A DNA stretch of 64,000 nt from Cryptomeria japonica (taxonomy: Eukaryota > Streptophyta > Pinopsida > Cupressales > Cupressaceae), in NCBI RefSeq assembly GCF_030272615.1, contig NC_081414.1, positions 908,243,009 to 908,307,008 on the forward strand, written 5' to 3'. The translations under genes were made by a program, and so were the position numbers. Within the stretch, counting starts at the first letter, position 1. Each line of letters begins with the position of its first letter. Shown here one piece after another: positions 10,825-23,782 of the stretch. The notes beneath the pieces were generated by a model. It was not told the DNA's origin. It searched no databases and saw only the letters and a list, made by a program, of their open reading frames with translations.

Positions 10825-12452
10825 TGTAGCGTCGTAAATTGTATGCACTTGCTAGTGTGGTACAATTTCACACCTAGTTTAGCACCCGCCTTGGCGCATT
10901 TTGTATTTTGCATTGCATTTCCCCTTTAGCACTTAATTAATCAAATTAATTAGGTCTAAGGTCCTATTTTATCATCTCCCATATCATAAAGTTGGGCCCT
11001 TTCATTAAAGTGTTCCCCTTTCAATTTATTCCTCCAATACATCATTTAATCAAAAACCCTAATTAGGTCCTATTTTGAACTTGGGGGCTTGATTTCGGGG
11101 GTCAAAACATCTCAAAATCACCTATAACTTCGGGATTCTCTCTAAAATCATCATATCCGACGGCCCTGAAAATTTGGTGAAAAGTTGTCAGGATCGTGGT
11201 GCTCGGAGTGCACATGGTCCCGGACATTTTTCCTGAAATTTTAGGAGCGCGATCCAATCATAAAATAAAGCTTAACCCCAAGAAATTGGCGGGGGATTCA
11301 ATCTCTAGGTTGGCCAAAAGACGAAATTACGACCTAGGGTTTCCTACATAAGAGCTCTCTTTCTTCATTTGAAGGGATCCAAATTTTTGCTTTCAAGGAC
11401 CTCATATGCAGCAAAAGGGTAGATCTTTGAAGACTTCAATAACATTCAACATCCATCCATCAAGCATTCATCAATTTCATTCATTTAGGGCTTGGGAGAC
11501 ATTGAAGAACAACAGGAGATTACCGACTGAAGATTGGCTTGTACTCCTCCCTTGAGGGTTGGGTATGATTTCATGTTGTTTTCATGTCTTTGCATAAGCT
11601 TCAATATATCCTTTATTCATGCTTTAGATCACTTTGCATCTTGATTTAGAGCATTTACATTATCATTTACAAGCAATTAGGGTTTACTTTCTAGGTTGCT
11701 CTAGTTTGCTTTCTTGCATTTAAGGACCTTGCACACACATTAGGTCTGCACACACAATATATTTTACAATACAACTTGGCTATTCGTGGAGGTGGAAATC
11801 ACCAAAGCGGGGGTTTGACTAAGGCAAAACCCTATATAGCCGCCCACCACACCTTTTCAGATATAAGTGCAGGTTTCAGAATTCGGACGACGCTGCAAGT
11901 TACAGATCCGGAAGAAGCAGACGGAGACCGAACTTCACACCAAATCTCAGAGCAAAAGACGAGGACAGGGGCATGGGGCACCCTGGTCCTGCCAGGACAG
12001 GGGCGCTGGGCGCCCTGGTCCTTCTGACAACAGTTTTTAGCATTTTTGACAACTTTGCAAAATAGCAGTTTTCAGAGCAGTTTCAGGGGCAGAATCAGGA
12101 CAGTGGCGCCCGCGCCACCGTCCCGAACATTTTCATTCATATTTTAACACCGGGTACACATCTGCACTCTTGTCTTGTCCTTGTGTTTACAGCTTTCCAT
12201 TGTTTAAGTTCAATTCTGCAATCTTGTTATTAGTTCATACTTGCACTTTGGGGTTAGGAATTGAACTTGCATCATTTCATCTTTCTATTACAACAAAGGA
12301 ATAGAAATCCTAATAGGTAGCCCATGTCTCTCTCTTCCACAAAAAGAAGTAGCCAATTGTGTGATACCTCTAGGCTCTTTCGTATTCCACAAATGTGTGA
12401 TTGAAGGTGAGATTAGGGCATGTTTGCTTAGTGTCACTTTTTCCCCCACACA
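10825..12452 (+). repeat. Gypsy-1 3' LTR
   Basis: 1,628 bp, starts TGTAGCGTCG and ends CCCCACACA. It is nearly the same as 4143-5800 but has about one fewer GC-rich repeat unit near 11965-12030. Confidence 0.93.
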
Positions 12453-12457
12453 TGTTG
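12453..12457. other. Target-site duplication of Gypsy-1, right copy
   Basis: TGTTG, matches 4138-4142. Confidence 0.93.
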
Positions 12458-12779
12458 CTATAACAGAAGATCAATCAGCACCTACTGCTCAACCGATAAA
12501 ACAAGCCCTAGCAGCTAAAGTTGAAGTAAAGGATGAATGGATCATTGACTCAGGATGCTCACATCATATGACAGGAGACAAAGGTAAATTCTTGAACTTT
12601 CAAGAATACAATGGAGGTTTAGTAAGATTTGGAGATGACAAAGCTAGTTCAATCAAAGGTAAGGGTACAATATCTCTTGATGGTAAGCATAACACTGACA
12701 ATGTCTACTATGTTGAAGGATTAAAGCATAATCTTTTAAGTGTTGGTCAATTAGTTGAGAAAGGATTTCAGTTACAATG
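12458..12779 (+). pseudogene. Copia A protease, between the two Gypsy insertions
   Basis: Continues the gag-pol frame with AITEDQSAPTAQPIKQAL, then the Copia retropepsin WIIDSGCSHHMTGD (catalytic Asp present), the KGKGTISL stretch and VYYVEGLKHNLLSVGQL. It is cut at 12779 inside the codons FQLQC by Gypsy-2 and resumes in frame at 21290. No stop lies within this 107-codon stretch. Retropepsin would cut the polyprotein inside the particle. Confidence 0.92.
12775..12779. other. Target-site duplication of Gypsy-2, left copy
   Basis: CAATG directly before the LTR start TGTAGCGTCG; repeated at 21285-21289. Confidence 0.93.
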
Positions 12780-14447
12780 TGTAGCGTCGTAAATTGTACG
12801 CACTTGCTAGGGTGGTACAATTTCACACCTAGTTTAGCACCCGCCTTGGCGCATTTTGCATTTTGCATTGCATTTCCCCTTTAGCACTTAATTAATCAAA
12901 TTAATTAGGTCTAAGGTTCTATTTCATCATCTTTCACATCATAAAGTTGGGCCCTTTCCTTAAAGTGTGCCCTTTTCATTTTATTCTTTCAATACATCAT
13001 TTAATCTAAAACCCTAATTAGGTCCTATTTTGAACTTGGGGGCTTGATTTCGGGGGTCAAAACATCTCAAAATCACCTGTAACTTTGGGATTCTCTCTAA
13101 AATCACCATATCCGACGGCCCTGAAAATTTGGTAAAAAGTTGTCGGGACCATGGCGCCCCGAGTGCAACATGGTCCCGGACATTTTTCCCAAAATTTTAG
13201 GAGCACGATCCAATCATAAAATAAAGCTTAACCCCAAGAAATTGGCAGGAGATTTAATCTCTAAGTCGGCCTAAAGTTGAAATTAAGATCTAGGGTTTCA
13301 TACATAAGAGCTCTCTTTCTTCATTTGAAAGGATCCGGATTTTTGGCTTTGAGGGACCTTCTATGCAGCGAAAGAGCAGATCTTTGAAGACTTCAACAAC
13401 ATTCAACATCCATCCATCAAGCATTCATCAATTTCATTCATTTAGGGCTTGGGAGACATTGAAGAACAACAGGAGATTACCGACTGAAGATTGGCTTGTA
13501 CTCCTCCCTTGAGGGTTGGGTATGATTTCATGTTGTTTTCATGTCTTTGCATAAGCTTCAATATATCCTTTATTCATGCTTTAGATCACTTTGCATCTTG
13601 ATTTAGAGCATTTACATTATCATTTACAAGCAATTAGGGTTTACTTTCTAGGTTTCTCTAGTTTGCTTTCTTGCATTTAAGGACCTTGCACACACACTAG
13701 GTCTGCACACACAATACATTTTACAATACAACTTGGCTATTCGTGGAGGTGGAAATCATCGAAGCAGGGGTTTGACTAAGGCAAAACCCTATATAGCCGC
13801 CCAAACACCTTTTCAGATATAAGTGCAGGTTTCAGAATTGGACGACGCCGCAAGTTGTAGATCCGAAAGAAGCAGACTGAGATAGACCTTCCCACCAAAT
13901 CTCAGAGAAAAAGACCAGGATAGGGGCGTGGGGTGCCCTGGTCTAGCCAGGATAGGGGCGCTGGGCGCCCTGGTCCCTGGGACAGGGGCACTGGGCACCC
14001 TGGTCCTTCTGGCAGACAGCAAGTTTCAGCATTTTGATAGCTTTTCAGGTTGCAAAACAGTAGTTTTCGGAGCAGTTTTAGGGGTAGAATCAGGATAGTG
14101 GCGCCCGCGCCCCCGTCCTGAACATTTTCAGTCAGATTTTAACTCCGGGTACGTATTTGCATTCTTGTCTTGTCCTTGTGTTTACAACTTTCCATCATTT
14201 AAGTTCAATTCTGTAATCTTGTTATTAGTTCATACTTGCACTTTGGGGTTAGGGATTGAACTTGCATCATTTCATCTTTCAATTACAACAAAGGAATAGA
14301 AATCCTAATAGGTAGCCCGTGGCTCTCTCTTCCACAAGAAGAAGTAGCCAATTGTGTGATACCTCTAGGCTCTTTCGTATTCCACAAGTGTGTGGTTGAA
14401 AGTGAGATTTGGGCATGTTTGCTTAGTTTCACTTTTTCCCCCACACA
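12780..14447 (+). repeat. Gypsy-2 5' LTR
   Basis: 1,668 bp, TGTAGCGTCG…CCCCACACA, with three units of the GC-rich inverted-core repeat near 13915-14010 and the CTATATAGCC box near 13788. The primer-site-like TTTTGGTGAACC follows at 14448. Confidence 0.93.
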
Positions 14448-14776
14448 TTTTGGTGAACCTGACGTGAACTCCAATCTTCTCTAATTCTGATTTATTTTTC
14501 AAATTTGAGTGTTTATGCTATTTACAAGTTTTAATTTCTTGCAAAATTCAAAAAAATTTAGAGGAAATTTTTGCTAAAACCCTAATTTTTTTTTAATTCA
14601 AAGTTGAACTTGTGGATAGCTTAATTGGGATCAATAATTTCAAATCTGATTTAGGAACTCATTTGAATCATAAATTTCATTTTCTAAATCTACATTATAA
14701 GTGCTTGCATTGGTTAAAATTAAACATTTCCTTCTATTTTGCATGTGTTATCATTTGAAAGAGGAAAATTGTTGTC
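14448..14776 (+). other. Gypsy-2 leader
   Basis: AT-rich leader holding the putative primer site (14451-14466) and no ORF. It is unlike the short leader of Gypsy-1 after the shared primer site. Confidence 0.7.
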
Positions 14777-17700
14777 ATGATGCATTCATTTCATAGATGT
14801 GATAATGGGTTAGCTTCCCTTGTTTCAATTTTTCCTTCTCCTAAAGAACCTCCCTCCATCTATAACAACATTTTAGTGCCTAAAAGAGTTGCTACCAATC
14901 CCTTTGAGACTCTCCCATGCTCTAAGGATGAAGTCTTTAAGAGTGATCTTGATAATTCTCCTAAAATGTGCCCTTCCTATTTAGCTATCCTAGAGGAAGA
15001 GAATGATATCATAAACACCTTTCTTAATGTTACTTCACCTTCCCTCCATGATGCCTCTCTAAGTGAAAAGGTATTGATGGACATTGAATTATTTTCTCCT
15101 AAAGTTGGTCCTTCCAATGGGGGCATGTTAGTGCAACAAGAGGTTATGAACACTTCTTTCAAAGATCTCCTTCCTAAGTATGAATCTTTGGAGAAATATG
15201 TTCATGTTCCTCCTAAAAAACACTCCCTTCATGAGGATCCTTTTGTGCAAGAAGATGACATTATCCCTACATTTCCTAGTGATGGCATTTCCTTTTCCAA
15301 CAAAATTCCCACTAGAGATGATGAATTAATGACAAATGCTTACCCTTCTCCTAAAGTTTGTCTTACCCATAAGCATCCCTTAGAGAAAGAAGATGAAATA
15401 ATAAGCAATTTCCTTAATTCTCTCTCCCCTAAAGATCATATTGAACATATTTTGAGGAAAGAGGATGAGTTTAAAACATCTATTGATGCTCTTCCTCCTA
15501 AGGATGAGGAATTAATAAACAAAGTTATCTCCTCTCCCGAAATTGACAATACTTCAAACATTCCTTTCAACCACTTCACTATTTGGGATGAACCATTAGA
15601 AGAAGGTGTAGATTATTCTCTCTCCCTTGATAATTCCTCACCTTCCTTGAATCTCAATTATTCTCCCTTTCCTCAACTTGGTTCTACTCATAAGGAAACC
15701 CTAGTTCAAAGCAAGATGGTTAACATTTCTTTCAGAGATCTCCCTCTCAAAAGTGAGACTTTAGAGAGTAATGTTGATCCTTCTCCTAGAGAGTTTATTC
15801 CCCATGTAGATCATTTGATGATAGAGGATGATATGACCTTTCCTCTTCCTACTAGAACATCAATGCCTAGCCCTTGTCTCTCTCCTAAAATTGATTTGAT
15901 CTGTGATAAGATTTTAGTGCAAGAGAAGACTATCAATAATTCTTCCAACACTTTTGTTCATTCCTCTAAACCATCCTCAATCAATTTGATACATGTGAAT
16001 GAGACACCTAACAAACCTCTCTTCACTGTCCAAGGTGCTTGTCCTTCTCAAAATTCTCAACCTTTAAATAAGCCTATCTTAGTGGTTCAAGGTGGTTATG
16101 CTAATGATTCTTTTTGCACTCCTAAGAAACCTATTATTACTGTGCAAGGAGGTTATTCCTCTAAGAGCCCTTATGAGTATGCTAAGCAATTGACTAGAGA
16201 GAGTTATCATGCGGTTACCCATACTTATAATACTAGAAACAATAGGCAACCTAATCCTCCTCCAGTTATCCCAACTTCACTTCCTCCTTCCCAACCTATT
16301 CTTCCTCAAGCTCCTCGTATTTCACAAATTCTTAGTAAGGACTATGATCTCATAGAACAACTTAAAGCTACCCCTGCTAAGATATCCCTTTGGGATTTGA
16401 TCCAAACTTCTTCTGCTCATCATGGAATGTTACAAGATGCCTTGAAAGATTTGAATGTTCCTCCACCTAATACATCTAGTAATATAGTGTCTTTGGTGAA
16501 CTCTGTAATGAATCCTAAAACTCAAATTGTGTTTACTCAAGATGAGTTGCCTACTAGTGAAATTCAACATCAATATGATCCCTTGATGATTGTGGTTATC
16601 ATAAATGACACTGCTATAAGACAAACACTAGTAGATAATGGCTCTGGCCTTAATGTATGTAGCATTAATCTATTGCATAAGATGAATGTGGATACATCCC
16701 TTATTGAGCCTGACTCTCGTCCCATTCGAGGCTTTGACAATATGGCTAAGACTTCATTAGGTATTATCACCTTACCCATCACAGTGGGACCTGTAACTTT
16801 GCTTACTCCTATTCATGTTATGTCGGGAAATCTAACATACAACTTGTTATTAGGGATACCTTGGATTCACAGTATGCAAGCTGTCCCCTCTACATTGCAT
16901 AGACAAGTTAAATTTATTTATAACAATAAGACATATACCTTGATAGGTGATACTAAACTTCAGGCTTGTTTGCAAACATCTACTTCCAAAGGGAGTTCTT
17001 CTAAGCCTTCCTCTTCTAGTGACGACTCTTTAAACAAAATACCTATGGATGAATCATCACCCTCTGATAATCAAAATTCTTTGGATGAGTCTAAAGCTCC
17101 TGAAGAAGATCCTTCTCGACTTGAGTCTACACATGAAAAGGCTTTTGATCCTGAGAAGGTTCTCGCAGAAGACGATTAGGGATCCCTTGACTTTAATCCC
17201 ACCTTTGTAGGTGAGTATAGGGTTCCTCCTAGAGATCTTAAAGTTAAAAAGAAGGAAGAAACTAGAGATCAATCAGTCTTACTTGAACCTATGAGCAATA
17301 ATTTTGTGGCCGCCTCTCAAACTTCTTCTCCTCACACCTCTAATTATGAAGAGTTTGATTCTTTGTCTTATGAAAAACCACCCTCTCTTCCTGAAATGGC
17401 TGATCGTTATGGTTGTGGTTTTCGCATTTTTGCTAAGCATGGGTATCATGGAAATGGTTGTGGTGCTCATGAACAAGGGATAAAAGTTACTCTAGAGACT
17501 AATTTTCACAATTATGCCTTTGGACTTGGCTATAATCCCTGCAAACGTACCAAAGCATCTAAAAGACCATCTCTCAATGTGAATGCTATATTTAGTAGTG
17601 ATGATGATCTCACTTCAACTAAATCATCTTCTACTTCTATCAACTCTCATTCCCCTCATAAGGAAATCTTGGTGATGAACAAATCTCTTTATGATTCCCC

Positions 17701-17926
17701 TCAAATTTCTAAATCCGCTTATGAATCTTTTTCTCCTATTCATCATAAAGTCCTTTCCTCTAGGGATAAGGCTCTAATAAATTACACTCATCCCTCTTCT
17801 AAGATTTCTTGTGACTTTTCTTCTTCAATTTTTATCACTTTATACATGTTTTTGATCTCACTTATAGTTGAGCATTTAACATGTCATATTCAAATACCTC
17901 ATTTAGTCTATCATGTCTTTAAATAA
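14777..17926 (+). pseudogene. Gypsy-2 long ORF: repeat region, retropepsin and G-patch-like end
   Basis: Starts at tandem ATGs (14777) and keeps one frame for about 1,050 codons with a single in-frame TAG at 17177-17179, where Gypsy-1 has TGG. The N-terminal 145 residues differ from Gypsy-1; after that the two align. Degenerate SPK/EDE repeats fill residues about 20-400. The protease (VDNGSGLN) is at about 620, and LLGIPWIH has Ile where Gypsy-1 has Arg. Beyond the TAG the G-patch-like part (RYGCGFRIFAKHGYHGN, FGLGYNPC) continues to 17926. With its neighbour this copy shows that protease and glycine-rich segment were one protein. Confidence 0.82.
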
Positions 17927-19615
17927 CATTAATGGCTATTATGTTGCTCATCATTATGTGACATTGGTAGCTCATTTACTGGGGGCTCATTGTCATTCAT
18001 GATGGTACAATTTCAAGTGCAATCATATTTTTGAAGCAACATAATAGCCTAATTTTCTTGTTCCTATGGGGACAAGAGTGATTTCATACATCTCTTCTTT
18101 TTCTTATGTCCAAATCTCTCCCTAGAAGATTGTGTAAGTCCTTCTCATTGTCCTTATCCTTGGGAGGAAATGATCTTTCCTTATTTTTATCTAAGGATCC
18201 ACTTTTTCCTATTTTGTGGATGATGTGGACTTTATTACTTGATGTTATGCCTTGTACGCATTTGTTGTTGTTTGTTCAAGGGTTCTCTCTTACAAGAGGT
18301 GTAAGTCCTTGACTACAACCTCTTTTGCACTTGGTAAAATACATCCATAATGAATTCACTCTCCCGATTGGGTTAAAAATAGCGTCATCCTTCATTAAGA
18401 ATCACTTTCACCTCGCAAAAGAAGGAAGTATTGCATTCTTATTCTCTTCTTTGTCTTATTCTAGAAGGTGTTATATTTGTCTACAACAATTCCTCTCGGG
18501 GATAGGTGTCTTTTGTACAAAGATCTCTTCTCCTCTAAGGATCTCCTTTACACATACTACAAGATATCCCTTTTCAACCATCTTATCCTTGCTTAAAGAG
18601 TGCGAAACTCTCTTGCTTGGATCTATGACATTGTTGCATTTTTGGGGTATCTTCTTTTGTGATGAAAGTAGGTATCCTTGTTCTACTTTGCTTATGACAT
18701 AAACATTACACTTTTTTAGCAATGGGTCATTATCGGAACCAGAGCACAGACTCTTAGAGTGAGATGTCTCCATTTTTCTTTTATGCAAGGTGATTATTCT
18801 CGGAACCAGAGAACAGACTCTTAGAGCGAGATGTCATGCTTTTTTTACTATACATATACAGGCTGTAGCATACTCGGGCATAGACTCCTATGAGGTGCTT
18901 CTAACCTCCCTTACACACACATGCATGAGGTTGAGTGGAACTAGCAGCATAAGGCTAGACTTTTTCACTCTCCTCCCTTACATGGATCACCTAGACAGAC
19001 TCTAGGGGCTAGTTTTCCATGTCCTTTTCCCATGGATCACCTAGACAAGATCTAGGGGTGAGAAGTCCATGTTTTCTCTCTCACTATTCTTCTCATGGAT
19101 CACCAATGTGTGTATTCATGCTTTTTTCCTTTCTTTTCTTCTCTTTGCATTTTGTTTCCATTTACATCCTTCATCTTGTGTTAGAGAACTCTCAAATCCT
19201 CACACTCTTTGTTGTGTTGGAATTGAGATTTAGTCCTCTTTCTTACCAAATGATTCTCCATTAGTTTTTGATCTCATATCAAATCTTCTTGTGAGCATTT
19301 GTCATCAATTTTCTTTAACAATTCGAAGTGGTAAACATGATACCCTGTTTCAACTCACTAAAATTAGCAAGCCGAAACAGGGGGGGGCATATAGCTACCC
19401 TCAAATTTTCATCACCTTCCTTAGTAAGCATTAGGTGATTTTGTGATCTAACGTGTGTTTTGTAGGGTGCGGTTCCTAACTGTGTACTGCAGATACCGCT
19501 GGGGGCTTCGTCCAACGACTTATGGATATATCCTTTTTCAAATAATGTTTACTTTTCTGTACTTTAGCTTGCATATGCACGTAGTGTTCATATGACCGCT
19601 AAAGTGGGGGCTAAA
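17927..19615 (+). other. Gypsy-2 3' non-coding region and polypurine tract
   Basis: No coding frame. It carries two copies of a motif around CGGAACCAGAGCACAGACTC (18735 and 18797) where Gypsy-1 has one. The 9-bp inverted repeat seen in Gypsy-1 is conserved at 19343-19351/19374-19382. The polypurine tract AAAGTGGGGGCTAAA is at 19601-19615. Confidence 0.75.
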
Positions 19616-21284
19616 TGTAACGTCGTAAATTGTACGCACTTGCTAGGGTGGTACAATTTCACACCTAGTTTAGCACCCACCTTGGCACATTTTGCATTTT
19701 GCATTGCATTTCCCCTTTAGCACTTAATTAATCAAATTAATTAGGTCTAAGGTTCTATTTCATCATCTTTCACATCATAAAGTTGGGCCCTTTCCTTAAA
19801 GTGTGCCCTTTTCATTTTATTCTTTCAATACATCATTTAATCTAAAACCCTAATTAGGTCCTATTTTGAACTTGGGGACTTGATTTTGGGGGTCAAAACA
19901 TCTCAAAATCACCTGTAACTTCGGGATTCTCTCTAAAATCACCATATCCGATGGCCCTGAAAATTTGGTAAAAAGTTGTCGGGACCATGGCGCCCGGAGT
20001 GCAACATGGTCCCGGACATTTTTCCCAAAATTTTAGGAGCACGATCCAATCATAAAATAAAGCTTAACCCCAAGAAATTGGCGGGAGATTTAATCTCTAA
20101 GTCGGCCTAAAGTTGAAATTAAGACCTAGGGTTTCATACATAAGAGCTCTCTTTCTTCATTTGAAAGGATCCGGATTTTTGTCTTTGAGGGACCTTCTAT
20201 GCAGCGAAAGAGCAGATCTTTGAAGACTTCAACAACATTCAACATCCATCCATCAAGCATTCATCAATTTCATTCATTTAGGGCTTGGGAGACATTGAAG
20301 AACAATAGGAGATTACCGACTGAAGATTGGCTTGTACTCCTCCCTTGAGGGTTGGGTATGATTTCATGTTGTTTTCATGTCTTTGCATAAGCTTCAATAT
20401 ATCCTTTATTCATGCTTTAGATCACTTTGCATCTTGATTTAGAGAATTTACATTATCATTTACAAGCAATTAGGGTTTACTTTCTAGGTTTCTCTAGTTT
20501 GCTTTCTTGCATTTAAGGACCTTGCACACACACTAGGTCTGCACACACAATACATTTTACAATACAACTTGGCTATTCGTGGAGGTGGAAATCATCGAAG
20601 CGGGGGTTTGACTAAGGCAAAACCCTATATAGCTGCCCAAACACCTTTTCAGATATAAGTGCAGGTTTCGGAATTTGGACGACGCCGCAAGTTGCAGATC
20701 CGAAAGAAGCAGACTGAGACAGACCTTCCCACCAAATCTCAGGGCAAAAGACCAGGACAGGGGCGTGGGGCGCCCTGGTCCTGCCAGGACAGGGGCGCTG
20801 GGCGCCCTGGTCCCTGGGACAGGGGCGCTGGGCGCCCTGGTCCTTCTGGCAGACAGCAAGTTTCAACATTTTGACAGCTTTTCAGGTTGCAAAACAACAG
20901 TTTTCAGAGTAGTTTTAGGGGCAGAATCAGGACAGTGGCGCCCGCGCCCCCGTCCCGAACATTTTCAGTCAGATTTTAACTCTGGGTACGTATTTGCATT
21001 CTTGTCTTGTCCTTGTGTTTACAGCTTTCCATCATTTAAGTTCAATTCTGTAATCTTGTTATTAGTTCATACTTGCACTTTGGGGTTAGGGATTGAACTT
21101 GCATCATTTCATCTTTCAATTACAACAAAGGAATAGAAATCCTAATAGGTAGCCCGTGGCTCTCTCTTCCACAAGAAGAAGTAGCCAATTGTGTGATACC
21201 TCTAGGCTCTTTCGTATTCCACAAGTGTGTGGTTGAAAGTGAGATTTGGGCATGTTTGCTTAGTTTCACTTTTTCTCCTACACA
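19616..21284 (+). repeat. Gypsy-2 3' LTR
   Basis: 1,669 bp, starts TGTAACGTCG (5' partner TGTAGCGTCG) and ends CCTACACA. Three GC-rich repeat units lie at 20750-20850. Confidence 0.93.
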
Positions 21285-21289
21285 CAATG
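21285..21289. other. Target-site duplication of Gypsy-2, right copy
   Basis: CAATG, matches 12775-12779. Confidence 0.93.
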
Positions 21290-22265
21290 TAAGAATGGAA
21301 AATGCAAAATCATGAATAGAACTGGTTTAGAAATTGCAACCGGTAATCAGACTAGAGGTAATATCTTTCATTTGAATAACAATGAAAAGGCATGCTTGAT
21401 TGCACATATATATGAAAGTTGGTTATGGCATAAGAGACTTTGTCATGTAAACTTTGATTGCATGGTAAAGATCAATACTTCTAAGGCAGTTAGAGATCTA
21501 CCTAAAATTTTGAAACCTCAAAATACAATATGTAAGGAATGTCAATTTGGAAAACAAGTTAGAGCTAGTTTCAAAAATATTCTAGAAAAATCCAATAATG
21601 CTCTTGATTTAATTCACACTGATTTATGTGGTCTATCTAGAACTAAAAGCTTACAAGGTGATAGATATTTCATGCTAATTATTGATTATTATTCTAGAAT
21701 GTGTTGGGTTACTTTTCTCAGAGAAAAATCAAAAGCACTTGGAAAGTTCAAACTATTCAAAGCAATGGTTGAAAATGAAACCGGTAAGAAAATCAAATGT
21801 TTAAGATCAGATCAAGGAGGAGAATTCACATCTAGGGACTTTAATACATTCTGTGAAGTGAATGGAATCAGAAGACAACTATCAGCACCTTGGACACCAC
21901 AGCAGAATGGAGTTGTTGAAAGGAAAAATAGAACTATCTTGGATGCAGCAAGAAGTATGTTATCTGAAGCAAATTTACCACATGTATATTGGAGAGAAGC
22001 AGTCAGCAGAGCCGTCTATACATTCAACAAAGTTCACATCAAAGGTGAAACCGGTAAGACCCCTCATGAACTATGGTTTGGTAATACTCCTACTCTTAAG
22101 TATTTCAGAATTTTTGGAAGTAAATGTTATATTAGAAGAGATGAGTATATTGGCAAATTTGATCCTAGAAGTGATGAAGGAATATTTCTTGGTTATTCAT
22201 CTAAGAGAAAGGCATATAGATGTTTTATAAGAGATTGCAGAAAATTGTTGAGAGTACAAATGTAA
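21290..22265 (+). pseudogene. Copia A integrase
   Basis: Resumes the pol frame after Gypsy-2. The N-terminal zinc-binding domain shows WHKRLCHVN (His-x4-His) and ICKECQFGK (Cys-x2-Cys). The catalytic core has Asp in DLIHTDLCG, Asp in LRSDQGGEF and Glu in NGVVERKNRT, the DD35E triad. The Copia-type YRCF and GIFLGYS text follows. At about 22220 the frame shifts, and this frame ends at TAA 22263-22265; coding continues from 22220 in another frame. The enzyme would insert cDNA and make the 5-bp staggered cut seen at its own termini. Confidence 0.93.
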
Positions 22266-23782
22266 AAATTGATGAACAATTTAGAGGAACTTCAAGGTAT
22301 ATAGACTCTGAACTGGCAACAGAAATTGTGACAAATGAACCTACACTAAATCCACCGGTACAGAATGAAGATCCAGTTACCTCAGTACCATCAGAGGATT
22401 CCACAGTAATTGAAGAACAACAAAAAACTAAGACACCCTGGTATGTAAAATTGAATCATTCTGAAGATCAGATAATTGGAAGCAAATTTAAAGGAGTTAT
22501 GACAAGAGGAAGATTGGCAAATGAAGAGGTATGTCTTATTTCTCAAATTGAACCATCATCTGTTAATGAAGCATGTGAATTTAAATTTTGGATTAAAGCT
22601 ATGGAAGAAGAATTAGAACAAATTGAGAAAAATAATACCCGGACATTAGTTCCCCGACCTAAAGATAAAAATATAATTGGAACCAAATGGATATTTAGAA
22701 ACAAACTTAATGAAGACGGTAAGGTTGTCAGAAATAAAGCAAGACTAGTGTGTAAGGGATATTCTCAGAAAGAAGGAATTGATTATAATAAAACCTTTCC
22801 ACCGGTAGCTAGAATTGAGGTAGTCAGATTATTCTTGGCTTTTGCACCTCACAAGGATTACAAAGTTTATCAAATGGATATTAAATGTGCATTTTTGAAT
22901 GGAAATCTTGAAGAGGAAGTCTATATTGAACAACCTGATGGATTTTCTTTGACACATGACAATGATATGGTTTGTAGATTAAGAAAAGCTCTGTATGGAT
23001 TAAAACAAGCCCCAAGAGCTTGGTATGCAAGATTGGATAAGTATCTTTTAAAGATTGGTTTTACTAAAGGAAATGCAGATAACAATTTATATTACAAAGT
23101 AACTAATGATGACATCTTGATTATTGAAGTATTTGTTGATGATATAATCTTTGGAGGAGAAGATGAATTATGCAAAGAATTTTCTCTTGAAATGCAGCAA
23201 GAATTTGAAATGTCTATGATTGGAGAAATAAAATTCTTTTTAGGATTGCAGATTTCACAGACTGACAAAGGTATATTTTTTAGTCAATCCAAGTACTTGA
23301 AAGAGTTACTAAAGAAATTTGGGATGGAGAACTCTAAACCGGTAAGCACACCTATGACTACAAATGACAAATTATCTCAAAGGGATGAATCTACACCTAT
23401 TAATCCAACTAGATACAAATCTATGATAGGAGGTTTACTGTATTTGACACAAACCAGACCTGATATTATGAATGTAGTATGTATTGTTTCTATATTTCAA
23501 AGTAATCCTGGAGAAAATCATGAATCAGTAGTAAAAAGGATTTTCCGGTACTTACAAGGCACTGCAAATCTTGGATTATGGTATCCTAGAGATAAATTTT
23601 TTGATCTATGTGCATACACATATGCAAATTGGGCAGGAGATGTGGATAATAGAAAAAGCACCACCGACAGAGCATTCTTTCTTGGAAAGAGATTAGTCTC
23701 TTGGTTGAGTAAGAAACAGAGTTGTACATCTTTATCAACAACAGAATCAGAATATGTTGTAGTAGCAACTAACCGTACATAG
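22220..23782 (+). pseudogene. Copia A reverse transcriptase and start of RNase H
   Basis: Open for 520 codons after the frameshift (RLQKIVESTNVKIDE is the normal linker after integrase). RT motifs in order: GTKWIFRNKL, KARLVCKGYSQKEGIDY, VYQMDIKCAFLNG, LYGLKQAPRAWY and the active site FVDDIIFG (usual YVDD). RNase H starts near residue 455. Its catalytic Asp in the usual YTDADWAG is Tyr (YTYANWAG), while the Glu in TTESEY remains. Stop TAG at 23780. Even without the frameshift this copy should lack RNase H activity. Confidence 0.94.

Larger units (their letters stand above)
4143..12452 (+). mobile_element. Gypsy-1: non-autonomous LTR retrotransposon
   Basis: 8.3-kb element inserted in the Copia A protease linker. 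LTRs are 4143-5800 and 10825-12452, with perfect TGTTG duplications. The 5-kb interior has one decayed long ORF (5948-9006) with a retropepsin-like and a glycine-rich segment, then about 1.8 kb without coding sequence. No RT, RNase H or integrase motif is visible in any frame, so mobilisation must have relied on another element. The protease text (VDNGSGLN, LLGRPWIH) is like plant Ty3/Gypsy proteases. Gypsy-2 belongs to the same family. Confidence 0.93.
12780..21284 (+). mobile_element. Gypsy-2: second copy of the non-autonomous Gypsy family
   Basis: 8.5-kb element inserted in the same Copia host, 327 bp downstream of Gypsy-1 and in the same orientation, with its own CAATG duplication. LTRs are 12780-14447 and 19616-21284. 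Its LTRs share variants not found in the Gypsy-1 pair (for example ATCACCATATCC and GTGTGTGGTTGAAAG), so the two are independent insertions and not a tandem duplication. The interior again lacks RT, RNase H and integrase. Confidence 0.93.

Noticed and set aside
12361-12792. Apparent 143-codon gene joining LTR text to a protease
   Set aside because: The first 30 codons are LTR sequence of Gypsy-1; only the part after 12457 is Copia A protease, and the end is Gypsy-2 LTR.
20557-21136. Overlapping Arg/Pro/Gly-rich frames in the Gypsy LTR
   Set aside because: They fall on the GC-rich tandem repeat on both strands; no conserved start, and frames differ among the four LTRs.
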